From the NCBI RefSeq assembly GCF_050749805.1, contig NZ_CP192738.1:6448001-6512000 (forward strand): 64,000 nucleotides of DNA. The letters are read 5' to 3'. The position numbers and the translations under genes are program-made. Under the pieces are notes generated by a model that searched no databases, had not been told where the DNA came from, and worked only from the letters and a program-made list of their open reading frames with translations. Below are positions 16,390 through 24,736 of the stretch, one piece after another. Source of the stretch: Hahella sp018986435 (lineage in GTDB: Bacteria > Pseudomonadota > Gammaproteobacteria > Pseudomonadales > Oleiphilaceae). Each line of letters opens with the position of its first letter. The first letter of the stretch is position 1.

Positions 16390-17943
16390 ATGCCGCCAAA
16401 CGCATTATCCGGAACATCCCTGTTCAGCCCGCCGCTTTATCGCATTGGCGTTCGCGTGATTATCGCCACCCTTTTCCTGTGGCTGTTCAGCCCTGTCCTG
16501 GCCTGGATAGGAAACCAGATGCTGACGCCGGAAAACGAGTTCCATGTCATCGCCTGTTTGTTACTGGTTGGCGTAGCGATCCATGCTTACAGGAGAAAAG
16601 CATCTTCTGGCCATGGGCTGGCGTTTCAATGGCGCATGCTTCCCTTCGCCCTGCTGACGACCAGCTGTTTTGCGTATCTACTCAACGAGTACGTCACCGG
16701 CATTCATATCTTCTCCGCTACGCTAATGACAACCGCCAGTTACGGCCTGCTGGGCCTGTATGTCGCGCCCAGTCTCTGGCGCAGCGCGTTGATCCCCTGC
16801 GCACTGTTGATATTCGCACTGCCTTTTGAAGGTTATCTGGATATTTATCTTGGCTTTCCCCTGCGCCTGCTGTGCGCCGATCTGGCTGGCGACTTACTCT
16901 CTGCGTTGGGCGTTCCTCCCATGTCCAATGAGTCCATCATCCTGATTGAAAACAAAGCGGCGGTGGTGGATCTGGCCTGCAGCGGCCTGAAAGGAATCTG
17001 GGCGGGTATGATCTTTTTCCTGCTGCTCACCTGGTTGGAGCGCAAAGCGCTGTCCTGGCGCTGGCTTGCCGTCCTGATGCTGTTTCTCAGCGCACTGATA
17101 TTCTTCAACGCGCTGCGCATTACCGCCCTGGTGTATACAGATCTGGCGCTGGATGCGCCGCAGGTTGCGGATCACATTCATACAGCCCTCGGCGCGTTGG
17201 GATTTGTGCTGTCCTGCGCCCTGGCCTGGCTCGCCCTGACCTTGACGCCGTCGCGTCCTCAGACAGACCAGAACCATGCGCCATCATCTTTCACCTGTTT
17301 CTCTGGCTCCGCCTCGACGGAGTCATCGGTTTGGCGTCGTAACGGGGAGCTCGCCATTGCCGCTCTCCTGGTTCTGGCGCTGTTCGGCTATACGCCGCAC
17401 CCGAAACTGACGCTGGCGGACGCATCGGTCGACCTGCCGGCGCCGCCACAGTTCGCCGCGCAGGCGGCGCCCTTATCCGACATAGAAGCCGGCTTTTTTG
17501 ATCGCAACGCCGCTACCGCCCGCAAATACCTGTTTTCCTGGCGGGACATGCAGGGCAGTTTGATTCTGGTGCACAGCCGCTACTGGAAAGCCCAGCACGA
17601 TCCCCGTAATTGCTATCGATCCCAGGGCGTCAGCATTGATGATGAGAAAACCTGGGTGCTGCCGGACCAAAGCGAGATTAAATATCTGCGCCTCGATCAA
17701 GGCGCCCGCTCCGCATTTTATTGGTTCCAGTCCGCCGACAGGCAAACCGCGGATTACTCCTCCCGCGTCTTTTCCGCCTGGCGTGAACCGGAACAATCCT
17801 GGGTGATGGTCTCCGTCGCCTGGAACAGCATGATTTCCCCCGACCTTGCGGCGCAAGCGACAGCTTTACTGCGCCAACATGTTCAACACATCCTGACCGG
17901 AGCTGAGACTTCCGGCGCTGAACGGAGCGACAATGGAAAATAA
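16390..17943 (+). CDS. Exosortase fused to an EpsI-like domain
   Basis: 517 residues. Residues 1-290 form an eight-helix exosortase with the catalytic Cys197 in DLACSGLKGIW, Arg243 in FFNALRITAL and His264 in IHTALGALGF. After a linker and one more helix (about 315-330), residues 350-510 form a periplasmic EpsI/DUF3485-like domain with HDPRNCYRSQGVSI (about 400-414). Exosortases cut PEP-CTERM tails during export to the surface. It overlaps the next gene, a large PEP-CTERM protein, by 11 bases. That pairing suggests a dedicated enzyme-substrate pair. Confidence 0.9.
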   Translation: MPPNALSGTSLFSPPLYRIGVRVIIATLFLWLFSPVLAWIGNQMLTPENEFHVIACLLLVGVAIHAYRRKASSGHGLAFQWRMLPFALLTTSCFAYLLNEYVTGIHIFSATLMTTASYGLLGLYVAPSLWRSALIPCALLIFALPFEGYLDIYLGFPLRLLCADLAGDLLSALGVPPMSNESIILIENKAAVVDLACSGLKGIWAGMIFFLLLTWLERKALSWRWLAVLMLFLSALIFFNALRITALVYTDLALDAPQVADHIHTALGALGFVLSCALAWLALTLTPSRPQTDQNHAPSSFTCFSGSASTESSVWRRNGELAIAALLVLALFGYTPHPKLTLADASVDLPAPPQFAAQAAPLSDIEAGFFDRNAATARKYLFSWRDMQGSLILVHSRYWKAQHDPRNCYRSQGVSIDDEKTWVLPDQSEIKYLRLDQGARSAFYWFQSADRQTADYSSRVFSAWREPEQSWVMVSVAWNSMISPDLAAQATALLRQHVQHILTGAETSGAERSDNGK

Positions 17944-20728
17944 GAAGTTACCTGTGTGGATAGCGGTCTGCTGCTACCTCCTGTTCTGGTTCTGGAACCT
18001 GACCTACGCCGTGCTTGCGGGCGTCCTGATCATTCCCCACTTCACCATGCCCGCTATCACCGGCGCCGTCATCGGGCTGCACAGCGGGTTCACCGCATTG
18101 TTCGCCACCCTGTTGGTGGCGATACCGGCGCTCTGTATCGGACTGGGTTTCACGCGTTTCCGAAAAAATCCCACCGCGCTGATCAAACTGTTTTACGGCG
18201 TGGAGATGCCCATCATCTTTATCATGCTGAGCACAATGTTCCTGCTGCGCGAGCTGAATCCAGGCGTCACGCACGTGCTGATCAATATACTGGTCGCCCT
18301 ATTCGCTTATCTCGCCTGTCTGTGGGGCGGCCTCCACACTCGTTTCCCCATGTGGCTGCGACTCAGTCTCGCCATGACCATGCTGTTGACTGGACTGTAT
18401 TGCGCACTGCTGCTCGCGCCGTTCTTTATTCCCGCCACCGCAGGCTTCTTCGAATTATTGGGAGAGATCAAACTAAGCCACTTGGGTGATATTTTTAACT
18501 ATCTACTCTTCCTGGTAGCGCTGATATGTGGCCTGTCGACGTGCGTGGTCTTTCTGGCGCTCCCCTTTGTGCTGATTTTCCTTTACATCCGGGAGTTTCT
18601 ACGTGAATGGCGCATTGCGGACGCCAGTCTTGGACGCGCCAAAGCCAGCGCCATTACAGCGGGAATACTGGGGGTAAACGCCATCCTGTTCGCCGTCCTG
18701 AATCAGCAGCCACAACAGGAAACATTTGAGCGCATGGCGTTCCTGGACCAGCAATTCAGACTTGGCGAAACGATCCCCAGTATTCCGCGAGAAAAGCACG
18801 ACGCCTTGCGCAAAGGACTGATCAACGCCTACCTGGCGCCCTATCGTTATCTATCCACCACAGAGAGAAACAGCGCCGTGTATAACGCTTACCTGGGCGC
18901 TTTTGACGATGCAGACCATGCTTTGGCGAAAGTATCACAAGCCGTCTTCGACTTTTTGGCGACGCCCTTTCTTTACGATGGAGCCTACTTCCACGAGGAT
19001 AAAGAGCGCGCCGCCCGTTATTATCAGAAGTTCTTTGATCAGCCCATCGAAAAAGGAGAACCGGAGGCGATTCTAAACGCCCTCAAAGCCACCTTCGACC
19101 AAGGCAGCCCCGCTGCAGGACTGGTGGATGTGCTGAACCGGCATGTATTAGTCACCAACATAGCGATCACGGTCGAGCCGCAAGACGACAGCGCGCGCAT
19201 TCGCATAGTGCAAACCCTGGAGAACCAGACCTACAACAATCATGAGGTCACGTTCCATTTCAGCCTGCCGGAAGAAGCCGCGCTAACGGGCCTATGGCTG
19301 AGCGACGATGCGACGGATCTGGACAAGTTTGTCTACGCCGTAGCGCCTCGCGGCGCAGCGCAACAGGTTTACAACGACGAAGTGAGCCGACGCATCGACC
19401 CCTCTTTGCTGGAACAGGTCGGTCCCCGTCAATATCGTCTGCGCGCCTTTCCCGTTCCGCCTCGTAGCGCCAAATACAATCGCTCCATGGGCCTGCGACT
19501 GGGTACGGACTACGAGGTCAAACCCATGTATTTAACGGTGGAGTACAAAACCACCCTGGACGACCAAGACGCCTGGCCCTTGCCTCAGCTGTTGGAAAAG
19601 CGCAACGCCTATTGGAGCGATCAAACTCAACGCACCTTGAACGGCCAGCCAGTTCGCACTGAAGAGGACGTATGGCTCCCCACTACTGCACCGGTGTCAG
19701 CGGTCGTCCCGCGCAAGCAGCATGACGCCGTCGTCGCTGGCCAGCGCGTTCGCGCCGTTCCCCGCACCGGCGCTGATGCGCAATGGGATATCCAAGCATC
19801 AAAAACGCCTTACGCCGTTCTTATCGACGGCTCTTACAGCATGGGCGAGCAGACGGAAAATGTAGCGGCAGCGTTGAAGCAACTACAACAGCTCGATATC
19901 GCCCACGAAATTTTTCTGTGTCATACACGCTGCCAGCCCATGAAAAACCTGCCGGCAGCCGAAGAGTTTTATGGCGACAGCCTGCCCATGAACCAGTTAG
20001 CCGACTGGCGCAGAAACGCAAAGCAGAATTATGAGGCGGTAATGCTGCTGACCGACGCCGGCAGCTATGAACAGGAGTCCCAAGTCTCATTCAAAGCCAC
20101 CCAGATGCCGCCAGTATGGCTGGTTCACCTGGGCGGCGCTCTGGCTTACGCCTATCACGACCAGACACTGGACTTGCTCAAGCAAAGCCATGGCGGCGTC
20201 ACCCAGTCGCTACAGGAAGCGATCGTCGCCCACCAGTTCCGACAAGGGCGAGCAGAAGACGGCTTGTTCGCCATCACCCCTCACTACCTTTGGTACATGG
20301 ATGAAAACACCAGCGCCGAGGCGGAGAAAAACAGCGCGCAAAGCGGGGAGGACTTCTTTTCAGCTATCGCCGCGCGCCGCTGGCTGGAGTATCTGGCGCA
20401 GACCCGCGACACCTCCGATGTCCAGGTGCTGGACCAATTGCACGCGATCGCCAAAGCCGAACATATGGTGACGGACTATTCTTCCATGATCGTACTGGTG
20501 GAAGAGCGTCAGAAAAAAGCGCTGGAGGAAGCGGAGCAAAAGGCGGATCGTTTTGATCGTGAGGTAGAGACCGGGCAAGAAGCTTTTAGCGCCCCCATGG
20601 ACATGTTCAGTGCATCTCCAGTCCCTGAGCCTGAAGAGTGGCTGCTGCTGGGACTGGCAGGTCTGATGCTGGCGTTCGCCGCCCTGCATCGCAGACGCCA
20701 GTTCACGCTGCAACCCGCCAGTCTTTAA
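17933..20728 (+). CDS. VIT-domain integral membrane protein with PEP-CTERM tail, probable exosortase partner
   Basis: 931 residues. The N-terminal 260 residues hold about seven membrane helices. After a periplasmic region comes a VIT domain (about 405-540, VTNIAITVEPQDDSARIRIVQTLEN). A von Willebrand A-like segment follows, with DGSYSMGEQ (MIDAS-type D-x-S-x-S near residue 630). The end is PVPEPEEW (from residue 897), a hydrophobic helix and RRR, a textbook PEP-CTERM signal. Architecture and coupling to the exosortase gene resemble known two-gene exosortase systems in which one VIT protein is the sole nearby target. Role unknown; adhesion or envelope assembly is plausible. Confidence 0.9.
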   Translation: MENKKLPVWIAVCCYLLFWFWNLTYAVLAGVLIIPHFTMPAITGAVIGLHSGFTALFATLLVAIPALCIGLGFTRFRKNPTALIKLFYGVEMPIIFIMLSTMFLLRELNPGVTHVLINILVALFAYLACLWGGLHTRFPMWLRLSLAMTMLLTGLYCALLLAPFFIPATAGFFELLGEIKLSHLGDIFNYLLFLVALICGLSTCVVFLALPFVLIFLYIREFLREWRIADASLGRAKASAITAGILGVNAILFAVLNQQPQQETFERMAFLDQQFRLGETIPSIPREKHDALRKGLINAYLAPYRYLSTTERNSAVYNAYLGAFDDADHALAKVSQAVFDFLATPFLYDGAYFHEDKERAARYYQKFFDQPIEKGEPEAILNALKATFDQGSPAAGLVDVLNRHVLVTNIAITVEPQDDSARIRIVQTLENQTYNNHEVTFHFSLPEEAALTGLWLSDDATDLDKFVYAVAPRGAAQQVYNDEVSRRIDPSLLEQVGPRQYRLRAFPVPPRSAKYNRSMGLRLGTDYEVKPMYLTVEYKTTLDDQDAWPLPQLLEKRNAYWSDQTQRTLNGQPVRTEEDVWLPTTAPVSAVVPRKQHDAVVAGQRVRAVPRTGADAQWDIQASKTPYAVLIDGSYSMGEQTENVAAALKQLQQLDIAHEIFLCHTRCQPMKNLPAAEEFYGDSLPMNQLADWRRNAKQNYEAVMLLTDAGSYEQESQVSFKATQMPPVWLVHLGGALAYAYHDQTLDLLKQSHGGVTQSLQEAIVAHQFRQGRAEDGLFAITPHYLWYMDENTSAEAEKNSAQSGEDFFSAIAARRWLEYLAQTRDTSDVQVLDQLHAIAKAEHMVTDYSSMIVLVEERQKKALEEAEQKADRFDREVETGQEAFSAPMDMFSASPVPEPEEWLLLGLAGLMLAFAALHRRRQFTLQPASL

Positions 20729-20734
20729 AACAAA

Positions 20735-20765
20735 AACGCCCGGCTAACCCCGGGCGTTCTTTTAT
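20735..20765. terminator. Bidirectional terminator
   Basis: AACGCCCGG (20735-20743) pairs with CCGGGCGTT (20750-20758) around a 6-base loop, followed by CTTTTATAT and preceded by an A-rich tract. It separates the convergent VIT gene and the 20788 gene. Confidence 0.88.
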
Positions 20766-20787
20766 ATTTCGAATCAGTTTTATTTGA

Positions 20788-21249
20788 TCAATACGGCAGC
20801 AACATGCCAACGCCAAACAACAAACCAATCACGACAACCAGCACCAGCAGCGAAATACCAAACGCCGCCCAATTCGAAATCATGGCGCCGCCGTTCGCCA
20901 TATGATGTTCAACATCATCTCCCTGGTACTTCTTGGCGATCTGCATCATCGCCACCAACTGTACGACGGTGAACACCACGTTGACGCCAGGAATATCCGG
21001 CACAAAGAACGCCAATCCAAAGATCACCACCAACGCCAGAAAAGAGAACACCAAAGCATTGCGGGCCATGTCTTCACGGCCAAGCTGCTTGAAGTTGTGA
21101 GAAAGAATAATGCCGCCGGCCAGAATAGTGCCGAAGAACGTCGCCAGTCCTACAGCGGGCAACTTATACAGGCGGTAATCGCCAACGGGCTTGCGGCTAC
21201 TGCGGCCGTCAATAAGGGAGGATTCCGGGGTTTTATATACTTCTTCCAT
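20788..21249 (-). CDS. Membrane protein of unknown function
   Basis: 153 residues from the ATG with GGAG 6 bases upstream. Four hydrophobic helices (about residues 35-50, 65-85, 88-105, 125-150). The N-terminal tail EEVYKTPESSL is cytoplasmic-looking and helical. No enzyme motif. I do not recognise a specific family. Confidence 0.75.
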   Translation of the reverse strand: MEEVYKTPESSLIDGRSSRKPVGDYRLYKLPAVGLATFFGTILAGGIILSHNFKQLGREDMARNALVFSFLALVVIFGLAFFVPDIPGVNVVFTVVQLVAMMQIAKKYQGDDVEHHMANGGAMISNWAAFGISLLVLVVVIGLLFGVGMLLPY

Positions 21250-21389
21250 TATCTGCTCCAAAACTCTATGCATGAAAAGATTGGCGCTGGGTGCAATGGA
21301 GGACGACGCCCATCGCGCGCCAAAGAAATAAAAGCGAGGAAAGTGACGAAAACCCGTCGTGGAAAATTAAAAACTCCCAATCAAACAGA

Positions 21390-21420
21390 GCAAATAAAAA
21401 AGCCCGGCCGAAGCCGGGTG
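21390..21420 (-). terminator. Terminator of the LysE-family gene
   Basis: CCCGGC (21403-21408) and GCCGGG (21413-21418) flank a 4-base loop. Read on the minus strand the hairpin is followed by GCTTTTTTATTTG, a strong T-tract. Confidence 0.85.
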
Positions 21421-21434
21421 CAAGATAGGGTAGG

Positions 21435-22031
21435 TCAACCCAGGAGTAACCAGACGCCGACAGCGGTCAAGCCGCCGCCGAACAAAACCGCCTGAACATG
21501 CTGGCCAAGACCGCCAGTCAGGCGCTTCACCAGCACTGCGCCAGCAGCGATCCAGGCAAGATGAGTACAGATATTAAGACAGGCCAGCATCGCCGCCAGC
21601 CATAGCGCCCGCGCCGTCGCCTCTTCACCTTGAGCGCCAAACAAGGAGAACATCAGGACCACCATCACCCACCCTTTGGCGTTGAGCAGTTGGATAATCA
21701 GGCCATCTTTGAAGCCAAGGATTTTGGGGGCGGCCGGCTCTCCAGACAGCGCCGGACGGAAAAAGCAGTAACCCAGATAAAACAGATAACAGGCGCCCGC
21801 GGTGCGCAGAATGGCGTAGCTTTGCGGATACTCCTGCATCACCGCTCCCAGGCCAAACCCCACCAACAATGATTTAAGAAGAAACACCAGATCGATTCCC
21901 GCCATCAAGGGCAATGAACGTTTAACGCCCAACTGCGCGCCGGATGCGGCGAACACCACATTGGCGGGTCCGGGACTGAAAACAAGGGGGAACATGACGG
22001 CCAGCCAGGCCGCGATAAAACTTAACGACAT
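21435..22031 (-). CDS. LysE/RhtB-family exporter
   Basis: 198 residues with about six helices and the family motif VMFPLVFSPGPANVVFAASGAQLGVKRSLPLMAGI at the N-terminus (intact PGP) and LLNAKGWVMVVLMFS in the middle. Start chosen at the ATG behind GGAAG; the longer frame has no similarity. Exports amino acids or related compounds. The AraC gene just upstream in the same direction is a plausible regulator. Confidence 0.88.
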   Translation of the reverse strand: MSLSFIAAWLAVMFPLVFSPGPANVVFAASGAQLGVKRSLPLMAGIDLVFLLKSLLVGFGLGAVMQEYPQSYAILRTAGACYLFYLGYCFFRPALSGEPAAPKILGFKDGLIIQLLNAKGWVMVVLMFSLFGAQGEEATARALWLAAMLACLNICTHLAWIAAGAVLVKRLTGGLGQHVQAVLFGGGLTAVGVWLLLG

Positions 22032-22096
22032 AGATTTACTTCCTGCATTGACTCCAAAGCCGCCTACAGTCTCGCAGAGGCGACCAACAACAGGCG

Positions 22097-22942
22097 CTAA
22101 TCTATGACGGAAGGAGAGAAGGGTTCTTGTACGAAATTGCGTTTGGCGAAACTGCCAGGGGTCACGCCATACACTCGCTTGAAATTGCGATGCAGATGAC
22201 TTTGATCGAAGAAACCACATTCCAGAGCCGCCGTCAGCGGCTCCATACCGGCCTCCAACAGCCGTTTGGCTTCACGGGTTTTCAGCAATATCAGAAATTG
22301 ATGAGGGGTCAGCGCAAAGCGTTGCTTGAAGGCGCGAATCAACTGGAAGCGGCTCATGCCGGTCAGCCCCGCCAACTCTTCCAGGGCGACATTGCGACGC
22401 CAGTGGTCATGCAGGTAATCGCGAATCCGCAGACAGCCTTGCAGATCCTGAACGCGCCTAGCCCCAACTTCGCCGCCATCGCCATGGCGCTGGAAAAGCT
22501 GATGCAGCGCTGCGGTCAGCAATGAATCCTGAGCCAGAGAAAAACTCTCCGTCTCCAACGCCTGATGCAGTTCCAGCAACAACGAAAAGACAGCCGGATC
22601 ATCAATTACCGGACCCCGCAGAAAGGGCGAGAAACCATTGCGATGCTCACGCAGCGTTTCCCGCAGCAGGGCTTCTTCGAAATAGAACATGCGATAGCGC
22701 CAGCCGCCATCGCTGGCGGCGAAGCCAGTATGCGGCTCCGCAGGATTAATGGCGACGATCTGGCCACGGGGAATCACCACTTTGCCGCCGCGATAATCCA
22801 GTCCCTCAGCGCCTTGCAGAATAACGCCCACGGCAAGCTGGTCATGCCAGTGTTTGCTGAATGAGAAACGGTTAAACGCGGCGGAAAGCAACTCTACGCC
22901 CTGCACGCGTGGGCTCTCCCACAAACGGGAGTATTCCTTCAT
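22097..22942 (-). CDS. AraC-family transcriptional regulator with cupin-like sensor domain
   Basis: 281 residues. The N-terminal AraC-binding (cupin) domain begins with FSKHWHDQLAVGVILQG and has VAINPAEPHTG. The C-terminal double helix-turn-helix starts near residue 175, with ALEELAGLTGMSRFQLIRAFKQRFALTPHQF and FFDQSHLHRNFKRVYGVTPGSF. Located directly upstream of the LysE exporter on the same strand, a common regulator/exporter pairing. Confidence 0.92.
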   Translation of the reverse strand: MKEYSRLWESPRVQGVELLSAAFNRFSFSKHWHDQLAVGVILQGAEGLDYRGGKVVIPRGQIVAINPAEPHTGFAASDGGWRYRMFYFEEALLRETLREHRNGFSPFLRGPVIDDPAVFSLLLELHQALETESFSLAQDSLLTAALHQLFQRHGDGGEVGARRVQDLQGCLRIRDYLHDHWRRNVALEELAGLTGMSRFQLIRAFKQRFALTPHQFLILLKTREAKRLLEAGMEPLTAALECGFFDQSHLHRNFKRVYGVTPGSFAKRNFVQEPFSPSVID

Positions 22943-23343
22943 TTGGGCGCCTTACTGCGTCGGGACATGGCGTCATAGATCACGCCGGCAATCGCGCCGC
23001 ACGCCAGAGCGCCAGCCAACGCGTAAATGCCCAGCAACAGATACATCAAGCCTCCCCCCGCCACGCTGGCCGCCGCCGAAGCGCAGCGCTTCCAGGCGGG
23101 TGCAATAAAGGTCGCGGCGACAACCGCACAAGCGCCCACCAGTCCGGCGCAGACAAACCTTACCTGACCCGGCCAGGCGTCCCAACCTTCCGCCAGACAA
23201 TCCCCGCCGCCATACATTTCAGGATCACATCCCCACTCGACGCGCAGGTTGTAGTAGATAAGCGCCAGCAACGCGCCATAGAGGACGCCGGCCACCCAGG
23301 CCAACGGAGTGCAGAGAATACGGACAATAGCAGTAGCGTTCAC
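22939..23343 (-). CDS. Membrane protein of unknown function
   Basis: 134 residues with four predicted helices. A Cys/Gly-rich loop (WGCDPEMYGGGDCLAEGW, about 37-54) lies between the first and second helices. Its stop overlaps the AraC start as ATGA, so it is the first gene of a three-gene minus-strand unit with the AraC regulator and LysE exporter. No family recognised. Confidence 0.75.
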   Translation of the reverse strand: MNATAIVRILCTPLAWVAGVLYGALLALIYYNLRVEWGCDPEMYGGGDCLAEGWDAWPGQVRFVCAGLVGACAVVAATFIAPAWKRCASAAASVAGGGLMYLLLGIYALAGALACGAIAGVIYDAMSRRSKAPK

Positions 23344-23661
23344 ATCACATCCTTTTCAGGCAGGTCCTTTCGACGCTTAACGCTTGCAAGGTTAAGTCTG
23401 CTAAAGATGTAAATCTCCGGCGGTAAAGTCAATACGCGCCCGCCACGCCGGTCGTCATTCACTGGGCGCGAGGTAATGGCGCGCCGTGAAATCTACCCGC
23501 TATCCGGCTTGTCTCCATACGCTTTTATTCTCCTGGCGATCTGCGTTCACCCACTCTAAGAGGATGAAAATCCGGGAGATTTGGCGCAGAATGCGACTCA
23601 TTAATCGAGGCGCAGGAGTACGCGCCGCCGCATCTTAAGGAACACTGCAAGAGGCCCCAAC
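23344..23661. promoter_or_regulatory. Divergent promoter region upstream of cobW
   Basis: 318 bases between divergent genes. It contains CTTAAC/GTTAAG (23376-23396) with nested CTTG/CAAG, a candidate operator. A GGCGC/GCGCC hairpin lies about 23609-23626. I looked for a cobalamin riboswitch and found no conserved B12 box. Confidence 0.4.
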
Positions 23662-24732
23662 GTGCAACTGAATAAAATTCCCGCCACTGTCGTCACCGGA
23701 TTTCTTGGCAGCGGTAAGACCACCCTGCTGTCCAATCTTTTGAAACAAGCCAACGGCAAACGCATCGCAGTGATCGTCAATGAGTTCGGCGAGCTGGATA
23801 TCGACGCCGACCTGCTGCGCAATTGCCCTCTGGATTGCGACGACAACGCCGCCACGCAAACGGATTCCGGCATTTACGAACTCGCCAACGGCTGTATTTG
23901 TTGCACGGTGGAAGAGGAATTTCTGCCCGTGATGCAGAAGCTGGTGGAGCGCCGCGATCAGATTGACCATATCCTGATTGAAACCTCCGGTCTGGCGCTG
24001 CCCAAGCCGCTGGTGCAGGCGTTCAACTGGCCGGACATCAAGCAGTTCTGCACTGTGGACGCAGTCATTACCGTGGTGGACGGCCCGGCTGTGGCGGCAG
24101 GCCGCTTCGCTCACGACCCGGAACGGGTGGAGCAACAGCGCCAAGCGGACGAAAGCCTCGATCACAACCCCAGCCTGCGGGAACTGCTGGACGACCAACT
24201 CAGTTCGGCGGACCTGGTGGTTATCAGTAAGAGCGACTGCCTTGATGAAGACGCCCGCGCACAGGCGCTGCAACAAGTGCAGGCGAAGCTGCCGGAGCGG
24301 GTGAAAACCCTGTTCGTCGCCAACGGCGAGGTGGATTCGCAAGTGCTGATCGGCCTGGAAGCCGCGACGGAAGAGCGCATCGAAGCCATCCACACTCATC
24401 ATGATCATCACCATGACCACGGTCATCACCACCGCCACGCCCACGACGATTTCGACTCCTGCGTCATTACGCTGGGTGCCGTGGACAGCGACAAGCTCCT
24501 GGCGATTACCCGCGACCTCATCAGCGCCAATACCATCTACCGAGTCAAAGGCTTCGTCGCCAACGGCGATAAGCCCATGCGCCAGGTGGTGCAGGCAGTG
24601 GGCGACCGCATCGCCCATTATTTCGACCGTCTGTGGGGCGCTGACGAAGACCGTAAAACCCGTCTGGTGTTTATCGGTCAGGGCATTGACGCCTCCGCTC
24701 TACGTGACGCCCTGAGCGCGGCGGAAGTCTGA
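23662..24732 (+). CDS. cobW: CobW, G3E-family metal-binding GTPase
   Basis: 356 residues. Walker A GFLGSGKTT at 13-21, the metal-binding CxCC motif at 78-81 (GCICC), SKSD as the guanine-specificity element and a His-rich loop at about 244-263. A C-terminal CobW domain follows. CobW proteins are GTP-dependent metallochaperones, cobalt in this context since cobN follows after 4 bases. GTG start. The histidine tract is before the C-terminal domain, as usual for the family. Confidence 0.93.
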   Translation: MQLNKIPATVVTGFLGSGKTTLLSNLLKQANGKRIAVIVNEFGELDIDADLLRNCPLDCDDNAATQTDSGIYELANGCICCTVEEEFLPVMQKLVERRDQIDHILIETSGLALPKPLVQAFNWPDIKQFCTVDAVITVVDGPAVAAGRFAHDPERVEQQRQADESLDHNPSLRELLDDQLSSADLVVISKSDCLDEDARAQALQQVQAKLPERVKTLFVANGEVDSQVLIGLEAATEERIEAIHTHHDHHHDHGHHHRHAHDDFDSCVITLGAVDSDKLLAITRDLISANTIYRVKGFVANGDKPMRQVVQAVGDRIAHYFDRLWGADEDRKTRLVFIGQGIDASALRDALSAAEV

Positions 24733-24736
24733 GCCC

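Noticed and set aside
23344..23661. Cobalamin riboswitch upstream of cobW
   Set aside because: Searched by eye for the B12 box and core pairings; none of the conserved blocks is present.
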